Of a DNA stretch of 64,000 nucleotides, positions 35,591 through 47,865 are shown piece after piece. The notes under the pieces are model-generated. The model was given only the letters and a program-made list of their open reading frames with translations. It was not told the DNA's origin and did no database searches. The translations under genes and the position numbers were made by a program. Source of the stretch: Chlorokybus atmophyticus (taxonomy: Eukaryota; Streptophyta; Chlorokybophyceae; Chlorokybales; Chlorokybaceae); assembly GCA_009103225.1 (NCBI GenBank), contig RHPI01001946.1:66099-130098 (forward strand). The letters are read 5' to 3'. Numbering within the stretch: the first letter of the stretch is position 1; each line of letters starts with the position of its first letter.

Positions 35591-35595
35591 ATGAC

Positions 35596-37143
35596 ACAGT
35601 AACTATAGCGTGTAATCAATTAGCGTTACATGGTAGAGTGGATCAGTTAAAACGAGGGTGAGTAGCGACATGTCTTTGGGGTATGGGGCCTGCCCCGACC
35701 TCGTACTGCCAAAAACGCGGCCGATTTAACCACTAACCGTGCTGCAATTGATCCAAATCGCTAGCGGGGGGGTGGGTCTCCGTTGGCAAGCAATTGCCGC
35801 CGAGATAGTTTTTAGCATCTTTTATGCATCTCTGCAATGAGTGGCCAATTCGCTGCCTTTTTCAGCAACAGCTGTTGTCAATGTTGCGATCCTATTTAAT
35901 CAGATTCATACGTGACCAAATGGTGGCCTAACGATGCGATTTCTCGTTGAATTGAATCTTTATGTTAAGGTTGGCAGTACGCACTGAATTAGCACGTACC
36001 GTGGCGTAAACGTTATGTTTATATCAAGTTTTGTAACGCTTACCTGCAGGTGCTGGCCATATTGCACCATACTGCACCATATTGCACCATATGTGCTTCA
36101 TTGTGCAACACATCAGAGATATTGTTTGATATCATTACTGTAACACTTAATAAATAAATATGATCAACATGCGTAAGCGGCCACGTATGCAGAACTGTGC
36201 TTAATTTTACTTTTGTTGGTATGCGTTTAAACAATTGGATGTGCTTTGGACGGCTAGGATCGTTTTTAGGCAGGTAACGCTTGTACTCGCCGCCTAGCCA
36301 ATGAGAAGCAGGCGGGCGCACATACTGCCGCGCAGCCCGGCAGTCGCGGGTGCCGTGTGATGGCCCTTGTGCGCGGGATGTGTGATGCAGGTTGAATGCC
36401 GGCCGGCCGGCCGACAGGCCGGCCGGCCCGACCAAACAGCCGCACCACTCTTTTCATTAGAAGCAATAATTATTGATGTGACGCGTCGCGCGCGTCACCC
36501 GCGCCAGCCTGCGTTAACAAGCTGGCAGAGCTGGTCACTGACGCCGCGCTGCTAGCCTAGCAGCTAGACTGAGCCTAGCGCGTCAACGGCAGTAACACTG
36601 CCAAACGCGGTCAGCAATATATTAATGAGAAAGCAGTAACCAATACTAAATAGCCTTATTTCTTGTCGTATTTGAGGCGTATGACAAATCCTGCTTGAAA
36701 TACTTGTCTTTCTTCGCATAAGTGCCCCAAAGAATTCGTATTGTGCAATTATGCTTATAAACATGCAGCCTGCGACTACGCAATGTGCCATGATGTTATC
36801 ACTTAAACAGCATTCTAAACTTGATAATCTGTGCACAAGTAATTAGCAGATGTTTGCCAGCATGTATTGATGCTATTGCAAGGTTGGTAGCCGTGATATG
36901 CTTAGTGTAGCATGAATTATTGCATGATTACTCATTGGGTCATGCTGCAATTTTTATCTAACTTAAAAAATAGAGGGTGCTACATCATGGATTAATAAGT
37001 TTTATCGTAAGTTTTCTCGTGAAGGTCTTTTCCGCTTTCAACATATGATACGACTATAGATCAGTTTAACAGTTTGCAACTTGGTGGTTAAATATGTTCG
37101 GTTTTCAGTAGTTTATTTAGTACAGATACTATATATACATATA
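35596..37143. other. No gene recognised
   Basis: Mixed sequence; at 36,398-36,430 a GGCCGGCC-rich palindrome (CCGGCCGGCCG ... GGCCGGCCGG) stands out. No coding content. Confidence 0.5.
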
Positions 37144-37648
37144 TGTAACAATTGGGGCCCGACTATTAGGCTATGGTAGTAAAAGACACTACCATAAGTG
37201 AGGTTTGTCACAATTTATCCCAATTTGTGACATTCTTCCCCAATTCAACCCATGAGTTCCTTATAATCCAATAAGGCACTAGCCCACGTCGCCGTGTTTG
37301 CGACCGTATCACGATCGGTCTGCCCGCGGCCTGTTTGATCCGGCCCACGAACGGTCCTGACTGACCGAACGGCCATCCTCACCACGCGACCTGCCATTGC
37401 ACCGCGACCGCTCACGCGGCCTAAAGTTAAACTGGCTCGGCGCGCAGGTTGTGATCCCGCGCCCAGCCTAGGGCAAGCCGCCCCAAATGTTTTGTTTTCG
37501 CCTTGGATTTGCCTTAGTCTCTTACGGGAATTGAACCTGAGACGTCAAGCTCCGTTACCATTGTAACAATTAGGGCCCGACAACTAGGGTATGGTAGTAA
37601 AAGTCACTACCATGAGTGAGGTGTGTCACAATTTATCCCAATATGTGA

Positions 37649-37650
<2 letters not shown>
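37144..37650 (-). mobile_element. TRIM-like miniature LTR element
   Basis: Two 89-bp direct repeats (37,144-37,232 and 37,562-37,650) sharing TGTAACAATT, GGGCCCGAC, TATGGTAGTAAAAG, CACTACCAT and GTCACAATTTATCCCAAT flank a 329-bp GC-rich interior. On the minus strand the interior starts TGGTAACGGAGC right after the right LTR, two mismatches from the Met-tRNA primer site. It ends in a purine tract TTGGGGAAGAA before the left LTR. ATATA flanks both ends, though the context is AT-rich. No coding capacity, so it would depend on another element's enzymes. Confidence 0.75.
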
Positions 37651-37679
<29 letters not shown>

Positions 37680-38500
37680 ATACAATACAATAGCCATATA
37701 TGTAATATAATACAATAATACAATAGCCATCCTAATGTTAAGGTATTAGGCTTCGCAAGGACAGAGCTCAAGAGTGCAGCGTTGCAAGGTAATAGGGCCG
37801 TTGCGGCATTCGTTTTCGTAATAACAATTTGTTGATGGCTAAGTTATTAAATGAATCATTGAGCTCTGCAGGGGATAAACGACCTTGCAGGGCACTTTAA
37901 AACGTGCTGCGAATTCTTCCACAATCGCAATCAAAGGTATTGCAGCATTCCGGCAGTTTTACACCCTCTAGCTAGATTAGGTAATGTTTGTGTGAGTATC
38001 ATTCACACATAATTATCGTTTATAATGCGCCGACAAGTAAATGCCGCATGTCTTCGCAATTAATAGCGCAATCGTTCACCCAAAAATAGCGCTGATTATT
38101 TTTGTTGTTGCGTTATTATATATGTCCATGTCAATATAAGAAGAAAGCATTCATTATGTGGTTAACCTCTATAATACGAAAAATGTTTTACATGATAACA
38201 CAAGAATCTGAAAACGAGCGCCCGTAACGATTCGAACTTTGGAATAATGTTCAATACACGAATGTTGTACGGCTACGTGATAAAAACTTTTTTCATACAT
38301 TAGCGTTGGGCCTAATTACGTCGGATGGCCTCTCTCTCTCGCTCGCTCGCTCGCTCGCTCGCTCCTCTTAAACTTTTGCACACGTTGCAAAAGCGTAGGC
38401 CTACATGAAGCCATGACGCGACCGGTATTTTCAAGCGTGTGCATGAAGTTTTACAACTTGTGTTGAGCGCAGTGCGATCTGACTCTTTGATTTTGGCCTC
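37651..38500. other. Upstream region of the kinase gene
   Basis: AT-rich microsatellites (37,650-37,730), then mixed sequence. A (CT)6(GCTC)n tract at 38,329-38,364 lies about 140 bases before the proposed first ATG and may be promoter or 5' UTR. No separate gene seen. Confidence 0.45.
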
Positions 38501-41500
38501 ATGATTGCTCAGATGACACCCGTGATAGTGGCGCCAAACGCTGTGACAAGACGTCGCCTACCCGGCTTGTCGCTACAGTCCACTGATATCAGCATCAACC
38601 GACACCTGCGGGGCATCACTACCCGGGTGATTGCTAAGCACGGAGATCTGATCACTGTCATAAATCGCCACGCGGCAATTTCCGACCCCGTCAGGTAATG
38701 ATATCCGTCTCTGCGACGCGTTAGTCGCGTTGTCGAGCTGAGGTGAACTGATATCAATTTCTATCCAACTCTGCATGTAAGATGATGGTGCATGCTGGCT
38801 CCGAGCTGGTGAGGCGGCGGCAGTGGTGGTGGCGAGCTTGCTGTTGTCGTTGTTGTTGTGGTAGCTGCGTGGGGCGCACCTCTTGCTTGCAGCAGCAGTT
38901 GTAGTTGGGGACGTGGTGCAGGGAAAGTCAGCCTCGGGCTGCTAGCGTGGAGTGGAGTCCAGGCTTGGCTTGTTGGTTAGTGATAAGGGCCGTTGATAGG
39001 CGGCGGAGGCAGCTGGTTTGAGCGTTGCCGTCGCATGGGCCGCGGTGCGGCATGGCTTCAAGCCTTGGCGCATGACAAGCACATGAAAAGTGAGTGGTCT
39101 TGGGGGTTGACAGTTGGCTGGCGAGAACAGTGATGGGTTGATAGCTGCTGCTGATGGCTTGCAGTCACATTGAGCTGCGTTCACAGCGCGTTTGTGCGTG
39201 GCATTGTTTCGGCGCGGCCCTCTTACTCAGACTGTGGCCAGCTTGCAAGCACTCATGCACTAGAACAAATTTGAGCGCGTGTCGACCACACGCGCAAGTT
39301 GCATGGATGCTTGACAACACGATGGAGTTGAGGTGTAGGTTGTTGACGTGGATATCTTGGCAACCGGCTGTCAGGGTCATATTCTGCGCTAGTGCTGAAA
39401 CAGTACGCAGTGAATCATACAGCAGGCAGGATGTAAGCAAACTTGCGCTCACGCAATGATGGTGTTGGTCGCAGGCCTTCGCAGGAGCTTGAGGTCAATT
39501 AGGGGGTCGGTTAAAACAGCAGCAGCAGCACCCAGGCGTTACTTGCCGTCCTGTTTCGGGCGGTGTTCGCCAACTCCTCACGCCGGTGGTTCAAGGTGAG
39601 CAGCCTACAGGACTGTCTTGTAAGGTGTATGCGTGCATTCACCTATGCCAGGGCAAGTATACGTTTATTTACATGGTCGGCTTTCTTGCATGTCTGACTA
39701 CTTGACAACAACAACAGCCATGTGCAGAGGCGTCTCAAACTCATTTGTTCTAGCATTACACAGCAACAGTGCTGCATCCCAGCTCATAACATTTGTTCAT
39801 CGCGTTCACAATACGTTCAGTCCATATGTGGTGTTGAGTGTGCAAGTGTTCGCAGGTCTTGGTCCAACGGACTGTCTGGGTCTGAGGAGTCAAACGGTTT
39901 GGATAGCGAGCGGTCGGTGCCTGCGCCAGCTCCTCGTTCATTGACCAAGGAGGAGAAGAAGCAGTTGGGCAAGAGGCGCCTTGTGCCTGTACGTGACATA
40001 TGCAAACTGCTCGACAGTCAACTTTAGCACGCTCTGCAGAACTAACGAAATGCAGTTGGCTTTTGCGATGTATTAGCAATGACAACCACACTGATCTGCC
40101 ACGTATTTTGTTTTGCGGGGTTACCGCTAAAGCTGATGTTGTTTGCTGACAGGCAGGGGACATGACACCAAACGCCGCTGAGATTCCAGTGACATCAGAT
40201 GCAAATCGGTATCAGTTCATTCAGGAAATTGGCAAGGGCAACTTTGGTGTGACTTGTCTCATGCTAGACAAGCTGACTGGCGAGAATGTGGCCGTCAAGG
40301 TGTGCCAATGCGGTACCTGCTGAGTAGCCTGCATGTCCTTCTGTGTGTACACTGAGGCTTATATCGGCTTGTTTGCAGTTCATTGAGCGAGGCCCTAGGA
40401 TTGATGAGAATGTCTGTCGAGAGGTGTTGAACCATCGCAAGCTGAGGCATCCAAACATTGTTCAGTTCAAGCGTGTCTTGCTCACGCCTACCCACCTTGG
40501 CATTGTCATGGAGTACTGCGCGGGCGGGGAGCTCTTCCATGTAAGTGTGCTGTGCTTGAGAGTCATCACACAGTGCATGTATGAACAGCGCCAGCTGCAT
40601 GATGAACACAACCTGAGTGCAATGCTGTTGCAGCACATTTGCAAGGCGGGGCGTTTCTCAGAAGATGAGGCAAGGTTCTTTTTCCAGCAACTGATAAGCG
40701 GTGTGGAGTACTGTCACACCCAGAAAGTTGTTCATCGCGACCTGAAGGTGAAATTGTTTGTGCTGGTGGTTGCAGGAAATGCAACCTGCTGTTGTCGGCA
40801 TGTAGCGTAGTCTGAACTTGCTGTTTGCAGTTGGAGAATGCGCTGCTGGATGGCAACCCGCCACGCTTGAAGATCTGCGATTTTGGTTACTCGAAGTCAG
40901 AGAAGGAGAACTCGCAGCCGCATTCCATGGTTGGCACGCCAGCATACATTGCGCCAGAGGTAAGTATACCCACAGCATGTTTTTCATAAAGGTGTGTCTA
41001 TTCTTGTCTGCTGCACACGGTGCTCATTGTGTATGCTTCTCTCAGGTGTTGACAGGGCTCAAGTATGACGGCAAAGTGGCGGACATCTGGTCAAGCGGCG
41101 TGTTGCTGTACGTGATGTTGGTGGGCGCGTATCCGTTTGAGGACTCAGCGCATCCACGGGATCTGCACCGCACCATCAAGCGCATCATGAGCGTGCAGTA
41201 CTCCGTCCCTGCGGACGTGCGGCTCAGCCCGGCATGCTACGACATCCTCTCACGCATCTTTGTGGCGGACTCTCTCCATCGCATCACTGTTGCGGAGATC
41301 AAGAAGCACCCCTGGTTTCTCAGGAACCTGCCAGTCGACCTGTTGACAACGCCGCCGACCAGCCTCGAACACTTACAGGTAAAGCCACACACACAACTGT
41401 ATTTAGAAGGAGTAGGTCACTGGATGTTGCTCAACATGGTCTTGCAGTGATAGCGTTGTTATGGTGGCAAACAGGCAATGCTTGCTTGACAGCTTTACTT

Positions 41501-41781
41501 ATACGTGTCGTCAGGTATTATAAGTCAAGTCGTCATACCTTAGTGTCGCTTGGTACTCCCATTACAAGTCATTCCAGCTGTATCTTGCATGCTATCTCTG
41601 AGCTGTGAAGTACGCCGTGCTCATTGACAATGTGTTTATCTTGCAGAGTGAGGAGGAGGTGCGGCGTATCATTACGGAGGCAAAGCAGGGTACGAAGCCT
41701 TCTGTTTTCGAGCAAATTGATGAGGAGGATGAATCTGACAATGATGATGGAGTGGATGTAAATGGCAACCCCTTCACATGA
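38501..41781 (+). CDS. SnRK2-type Ser/Thr protein kinase
   Basis: Exons: 38,501-38,694 (proposed), 39,856-39,988, 40,153-40,299, 40,379-40,540, 40,634-40,747, 40,831-40,959, 41,046-41,378 and 41,647-41,781; about 448 aa. SnRK2 kinases act in osmotic/stress signalling in the green lineage. Visible: glycine loop [11 protein letters not shown] catalytic Lys, [12 protein letters not shown] (SnRK2 hallmark), VVHRDLK catalytic loop, DFGYSKS, activation loop ending [39 protein letters not shown], and a C-terminal acidic stretch [14 protein letters not shown] as in SnRK2 regulatory tails. All kinase introns are phase 0. The roughly 110-residue N-terminal extension is unusual; exon 1 is supported only by matching phase and a good donor site. 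The kinase domain looks intact. Confidence 0.93.
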
Positions 41782-42840
41782 GCTGTTCGTCAGCCGTGAA
41801 TAACTTTATAACAGTCTGCTGGATTGGTTCAAAAAGAAGTTGGAGACGAGTTAGCCGGTTGGATGACTAACAGCCTGCCGGATGGCTCGATAACCCACCC
41901 CTTAGGCAGCTATGGTGCCTGGGTGGTGTTCACAAACACCAGATAAATTATAAGCACCGGGCTTGATAGCTGCTGAAGATGCTGCGTTAGGTAATGTACA
42001 GTAGTAGACTCTGTACCGTACATAAATAATGAACAAGTTGGTTTGGTTCTGACTTGCATGGCACTGACTTGCATGGCACATGTTTTTCTTGCTTTGTCAT
42101 CATGAAGCGTTGCTAGTCTCTGGGACAGCAACAATAGGGGTTCTCTTTCTCTCACACTTCACGTCCTGCAAGTTGCCTGGGTACTGCAAGTGTTGTGAGA
42201 TTAGTCACACTTTAATGCACTGTTGATGATTGCCACTTGCAGCCAGTACACTTCTCGCACATGAGTCTGTGCGCAGTAACCGGCAATCTGCATATCATAG
42301 TGACCTAAGTACAATTACTCCTGGATTTGGGCGTCCGCCAGGTTATTGTAAAACAGTGCGTCAAAGCTTGCAACTGATTGGCTGCGTACGGGCTGCGTGT
42401 GTGTTGCATGCGTGTACAAGTGTAGTGTAGCTTTGGTAACTGCGTGTGCAGAGAGTTAGCGGAGGTGTGTTTGCTAATTGTAATAACCACATCACCACCA
42501 ATACAGACACAAGAAGTGAACGCTCACCTCAACAAGCTCATTCCTCAAAGAATTTCATGGCAACTCCCAAAACCGCTCAACCGCACAGCATGAAACTTTT
42601 GTACCACTGTCACCTAGCATAGGGGTGCGGTCACAAGATAAATGCCCGCATCTACAACTACATGCTATCGAGCACAGCAGGCGAATGTTGTATCAGCTTG
42701 CTAGCTTAATCTGTACAGACCACTTCAGCTTTCTTACTCTGCTCTGCAGGCGGTAACCACACATTCCACGCAACGCATGCAGTATGATGCTAACACACAT
42801 ACTTAGAATAGCAAATAACCTCTATATGCTTGCGCTGTCT
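41782..42840. other. Intergenic between convergent kinase and TAF9 genes
   Basis: 3' flanks of two convergent genes. No further coding signal. Confidence 0.5.
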
Positions 42841-42990
42841 TTCGTCCCGACGGCACACGCACGTCGCGTCGCGTCAACTACTTGCACGGGAACGCTTGGT
42901 AGTTGGGTGGTGTCGTTCGTCCCGACGGCACACGCACGTCGCGTCGCGTCAACTACTTGCGCGGGAACGCTTGGTAGTTGGGTGCTGTGA
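42841..42990. repeat. 75-bp tandem duplication covering the TAF9 3' end
   Basis: Units 42,841-42,915 and 42,916-42,990 differ at about three positions. Each carries the minus-strand codons for PNYQAFP plus Lys and the TAG stop, followed by 3' UTR. The gene ends at the stop in the right-hand unit; the left unit is a spare terminus. Confidence 0.95.
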
Positions 42991-44549
42991 GCGTAAACTG
43001 CTCGGGCGGCAGCGGGATGCCGGGCTTGGTGTTGAGAGGGGGAAGCGGGACGCTGTTGCGTTGCTGAGCCAGCTCCATCATGACCTGCCATCACAATATA
43101 TGCGTATAAACCACCTCCTCAGATGTACACTGTGGAACATGAGCACATCAGACGGGTAGCAAACGGAGGGCTCATTGTAGTAAGTCTGTACACGTGCAGA
43201 CAAGCATGCTATAACAACCCGTCAGACTGGACTACATGCATGACCAGATGCAACAACACATGTTGTGTACGTGTACTGCATACATGTACACACCAGCACA
43301 CATACCTGAGAGGACGTGCATTTACCCCACACCCCTTCCACGCGCACACGCAGGCACGAATGCACTCACAGACACGCGCACAACAAAGTGATATTTGCAG
43401 ATGCACACGTATGCACACATGCGTGTCAAGCACAATCCCCACCTCTCGCGGTGGCGGCTGTGCGAAAGCGAACTGCAGCCTGCTCTGCACCGCGAGCTTC
43501 ACGTCGTCGGTGTCGACGGGACCACTCTTGCCCGCGTGCTCAGCCAACGCAGCAGCCTCCGAGACGATGTCACCCTCGTACCCTGGACGCTATTGAATAA
43601 GAGAGATACACGCGCGCGTGTGCAGCTTGCATGCGAGTTCACACATGCATAGGCAACGTGCTGATCATGCATGTGATGCATTGACTCTTGTGTTTGTGTG
43701 AGCACATACACAAGAGCGCGCGCATGCGTGTATGCACATGTGCGTGTGCGCACCGCAACACAAGCACACCCCTTGCATGCAGAGCCAACATGCGCGCAAA
43801 CACACGCATGCACACTACGTGAGGGAGACGAACTGAGCCACTAGCAGCCTGTTGTCACACAACAGCAGAGTTCTGCGTTTCACCTCATCCGAATCCACCA
43901 CACACACATACACATCAAAATAACAACATCCACTCACTGTATAGAAACTCCATAAGTTGCGGCAGCACGCGCGGCTCGCAGGTCGACGCGCCCATACTCA
44001 GCATGATGCGCGCCACAGCACGCGCCTCAGCAGGGTACTAAAGAGGGAGAGACACACAACGCAATGTGAGTAGAGCATATCATACTCTATATGCGTAGAA
44101 GAGCTACGTACCAAAAAGCTTCATGTACTGTGTAGTCAAAAGCCCCCAGCAAGCATGTGACATATTGACATATTCACATACTACTATGTACACAAAACTA
44201 CTTTGGTAAGTATATGCATCACATATGTACTGTCAACTACACATACCTACTTCAGTTTGAAGAATGACAGGTTCTACTAGCAATGACGCATACCAAAATG
44301 GTGGAACAGTGGTTGTGTGCGCGTTGTCTGTGTGTTGCTACGGACGCATATATCAAGCTGCACATGTGCATGCAACATTATGAAATGAGCATACTGGTCG
44401 TCACAACATCTCCAATGCAATTCACCCAACATATAGACCATACCATACGCTACACATGATTGTGATCACATGGATACAGCAAGTCAAGGCGTCAATACCT
44501 GTTCTCCATCCTGTCCGTCTGCAACTGCGCGCAAGTCCAGCGCAGACAT
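42953..44549 (-). CDS. TAF9: TFIID subunit TAF9 (histone-fold)
   Basis: Exons (minus strand): 44,499-44,549, 43,938-44,037, 43,443-43,582 and 42,953-43,084; 140 aa. TAF9 pairs with TAF6 through a histone fold in TFIID and SAGA and supports RNA polymerase II initiation. Seen: MSALDLRAVADG start, ARAVARIMLSMGASTCEPRV (first helix region), FLYRYEGDIVSEAAALAEHA, the diagnostic DTDDVKLAVQSRL and FAQPPPREVMMELAQQRN, then LPPEQFTLTAPNYQAFP near the C-terminus, all matching the TAF9 pattern. Length fits a compact family member lacking the plant-type C-terminal extension. Introns 2 and 3 are full of alternating CA/CG sequence. The start is convergent toward the LACC1 gene on the other side (divergent promoters). 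Confidence 0.93.
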
Positions 44550-45788
44550 GCACCTTCCCTGCAACAGTTAGAAACTAAAAGACACGAACTTGATCAATAA
44601 ACCTTACATCACAATCATGATGGGAACAGCCACCACAGCATGAATAGGGATCAGTGAACAACAGACATATGTACCACAACTGGGTAGGATGGATGCTTTT
44701 GACAAGATCTCCATGTGAATGGCAACAACAACAATGCTCATGCGATGATGACAACTTATACCACAAGCAGGTGGTTATACAAACGACAACACCAAAGCCG
44801 TTAGTGCAAGCTGTTACCCGCAGTCATTATCACTCGCACAGTCTCTGAGAAAAACAGACTGTGAATAAACTAAACCGTAGCGACACAAAAGGGCTCAAGC
44901 ACATCATGCGACACAAACTTGGTTGCATGTTAACCGACCAACCAACCCACACGACGCTTACGCAACTTGTTACGCACCGTCAACAGCAGCTCTTACAGGC
45001 AGGGCAGAACTTGGGTTTGCTGTCACTCACACGGGCTTGGGTTTATCCTAGTCTTGCGTGCCTTGCGTTTAGCGCTTATTGCATCATGAGTGTTGATTGG
45101 TTATGTGGTTGTGCTCGCAAAGCCAGACCCAGACCCAGACCCAGGCCTCTTCTTCCTCCTCCTCCTTCTCTTCTTACTTCGGCCTCCTGTCCGCCGCCGC
45201 CTCCTGCTCGTCCGCCACCGTCGTCACCTCGCTGTTGAGATGAACAAGACTTAGTGGACTTGTTGTTGTGTTTCTGTTCTACCTTTTTTGGGCGGCGGCG
45301 CAGCAGAAGGAGGAGGAGGAGGCCTTGCTATGGCGCTGAGATTTGTGACGAATGCGCATTGGTTGAGGTCTTCTTCTCCCCAAACCACGCCCTGCTGCTG
45401 TTGCTCCTCAAGCCAAACGCCTCACACTCACACCTCTCCAAGGCACGAAACATGGATTAACTGAACGATTACTATCTGATTACTTTCTTGATGTGACTTG
45501 TGAGAACGGAACTGAATATTCATTTACATTCCTTCAGCGGAAGTCGTGCATTTACATCTATACACATGTGCAACCATGTGCGTACCCACACATATGAGGA
45601 GGTGGTGCATGTGCATAGTTGTAGCAGCATGCATGCATGTCCATGTGCATACTTTACACATATCGTTCATGTCAGCCAATGTGTAAGTCAATGGCTGACA
45701 CGCAACGCCACTACTATCCATCTACAAGTTACATTAGAGTCACATCCAATAACACAACTGCGCGATAACACAAACCGCAGTGTTTCAG
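44550..45788. other. Region between TAF9 start and first secure LACC1 exon
   Basis: Likely holds the TAF9 promoter and the promoter and 5' exon(s) of the LACC1-type gene. An open frame from 45,500 runs into the first secure exon, but its left part is CA/TG low-complexity and looks intronic. A run of AGACCC repeats followed by CTTCCT/CCG-rich sequence lies at 45,120-45,230. Confidence 0.4.
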
Positions 45789-47062
45789 AACCCGCAAGCT
45801 ACCCGACAGCCACCCAACAACACCGCTTGCGCTTCCCCGCCATCTTCGCTTCGAGAAGCCAGGCCAGCAGGAGAAGTGATGACAGTGTCAACAGCAACAA
45901 CGGTGCTATCGTGGCGGGGTTGACGCTCAAGCCGCACGGCGACATGAGCATGCGCGCGCCGGGAGTGCCGGACATGCACGCTGGATACAGGTGGGCATGA
46001 TGGTGTGTGTGTGTGTGTGCGTCTGTGGGCGTGTGGGTGTGGGCATGTAGTTGCGTGCATGCGTGAACTTGCACGTGCACATGTGCGTCACTTGGTTCCA
46101 TTTTCTCTTTGTCGTTGTTTTGCTGGCGTGCAAATTCACATGTCTCTTGTTTCATTGTGCAATGTTGTGTTTCAACCCGCTTTCTGTTAGGCAGTTGCTG
46201 CGCGATCTCGGGGATGAGTCGCTCACATTCGCTTTGCCAACACTAGTGCACGGCAATGAGGTCAGGTAAGCATGTTTATAGCACACGAAGACAGACGCGC
46301 ACATGCACAAGCACACACGCGCACTCAGACGCGCACGCACACGCATGCACGCATACACACGCGCGCGTATACACACGCACATGCGTGCACACATGGGTGC
46401 GTGTACGTCCATGTGCATACACATAATCGCTACTGTACAGCGTATGCTTACAACCATGCAGAGCACCGCGGCGGCAAGCCATACTGGTTATAAGATACAA
46501 GACATATGGAACTCACCGCCATCATCATCAACTCAACAGTTGTATGCAATTATAGGGTGGTGGACAAGCCAGGCAGATTGGGCAAATGCGACGGCCTCGT
46601 CTCAGCAACACCCAACATTCTCCTTTGCATCACAGGTACCCCAACCAATTTCCACACGTTCTCACAACAACCACGTGTATATCACATATCATGGAGACAT
46701 GAATACTACATCTCGAAAAACTATTGAAATACATATCAACCAACACATAAACCACACAATTCTCCCTTGTCTTCAGCGGCCGACTGCGCAGCGGTGCTGT
46801 TGGGCGACGACGTGAACCAAGTTGTCGGAGCGTGCCACGCGGGTTGGCGGGGCACACTCGCGGGGGTCGTGGAGGCCACCATCATCGCCATGACGTGAGT
46901 TGTGACAGTTACAATAACCAGAAAATCAACGAGGAGTTAGTGCTGTATGTTTTCACAACAACACCAACAAGAACAAGAAGGCGTGGCCACAACTGTATGC
47001 TGTTGTTTGAAGTTCATTCAGCACGACGGTAGCGTCAGTGACAACATCATCAAACATGTTGT

Positions 47063-47107
<45 letters not shown>

Positions 47108-47865
47108 CTTGCTCATCCCACACCAACACATGTGGAGAGTATCATCGTGATCGCACAGGTGTCCATCATCCCAACCCCACTCACCTTCCTTTCTTCCTTA
47201 CAACGCGTTCTCAGGCGATTGGGCGCTGACCCGACCAGCACGCGGGCGTACGTGTCGCCGTGCCTGTCGGCCCATCGGTTCGAGGTCGGCGAGGACGTCG
47301 CCGCGATGTTCGACGAGAGATACGTGCTGCAACGGGGGGAGTGGTCCAAACCACATGTCGACTACAAGGTGAGAGACATCATTCACACGCACCCTGTCTT
47401 GGTGCGTGTGTACGCGCGTGCGTGTGCGCTTGCGAAGGACAATAAGAAGAGTGTGAGTGACTACATTACGAAGCCAACAATCACTCATTTTGGTGCATCA
47501 TTCTACTCGTTATGCCTGGTGATACACTACTGCTCGGTTTAACGTTTTTTGGCTGGTACACTGCCCGTGTGGTTGTGCATACACTGTATATGACGAGGTC
47601 GCTCATGTGTCTATCCATGTCTAGATTATGACTTTAATCAGGGTATGCTCTGTGTCTGGATTTCTTGTCCTCCTACTATGGTTTCTGGCTCCCCTCTCAG
47701 AGACTAGTTGCCGATCAGTGCCGGCGAGCAGGCGTGACCAACATACAAGTGGATCCCGGCTGCACGCTCGCAGAGGGCAACATGTATTACTCCCACCGCG
47801 GGGGGGCGCGGGGGGCACGCATGTTGGGATTCATTTCGCTGCGGGGGCCGCCACGGCGATTGTAG
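45789..47865 (+). CDS. LACC1/YfiH-type purine nucleoside phosphorylase / polyphenol oxidase
   Basis: Exons: about 45,789-45,990 (5' end unresolved), 46,191-46,265, 46,556-46,635, 46,777-46,894, 47,215-47,368 and 47,701-47,865; all splice phases agree. The family (once called multicopper polyphenol oxidase) acts on purine nucleosides and is widespread in bacteria and eukaryotes. Seen: VHGNEVRVVD, KCDGLVSATPN, AADCAAVLLGDD and ACHAGWRGTLAGVVEAT, which carry the conserved His, Cys and His metal/active-site residues. YVSPCLSAHRFEVGEDV follows, and the last exon has QCRRAGV, GCTL and YYSHRGGARGARMLGF. No signal or membrane segment is evident in the secure part. Exon 1 could extend left to an ATG at 45,500, or an upstream exon may exist. 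Confidence 0.85.
47058..47107. repeat. (GTTGCT)n microsatellite in LACC1 intron
   Basis: About eight units of a hexanucleotide GTTGCT in the fourth visible intron of the LACC1-type gene. It gives a spurious poly-Leu or poly-Val/Ala frame. Confidence 0.95.

Noticed and set aside
35630-35760. tRNA-like phrases (ggttagtggtta on the minus strand)
   Set aside because: No consistent acceptor, anticodon and T-arm pairing could be drawn.
37510-37555. tRNA gene suggested by GGTTCAATTCCCG (minus strand)
   Set aside because: A-box spacing is too short and the sequence lies just inside the TRIM-like LTR, where a primer site explains it better.
45500-45788. Left extension of the LACC1 first exon to ATG 45,500
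   Set aside because: His/Cys-rich translation comes from CA/TG low-complexity DNA and there is a plausible acceptor at 45,788; kept only as an alternative start.
47041-47229. Poly-Leu and poly-Ala/Val open frames
   Set aside because: Translations of the (GTTGCT)n intronic microsatellite.
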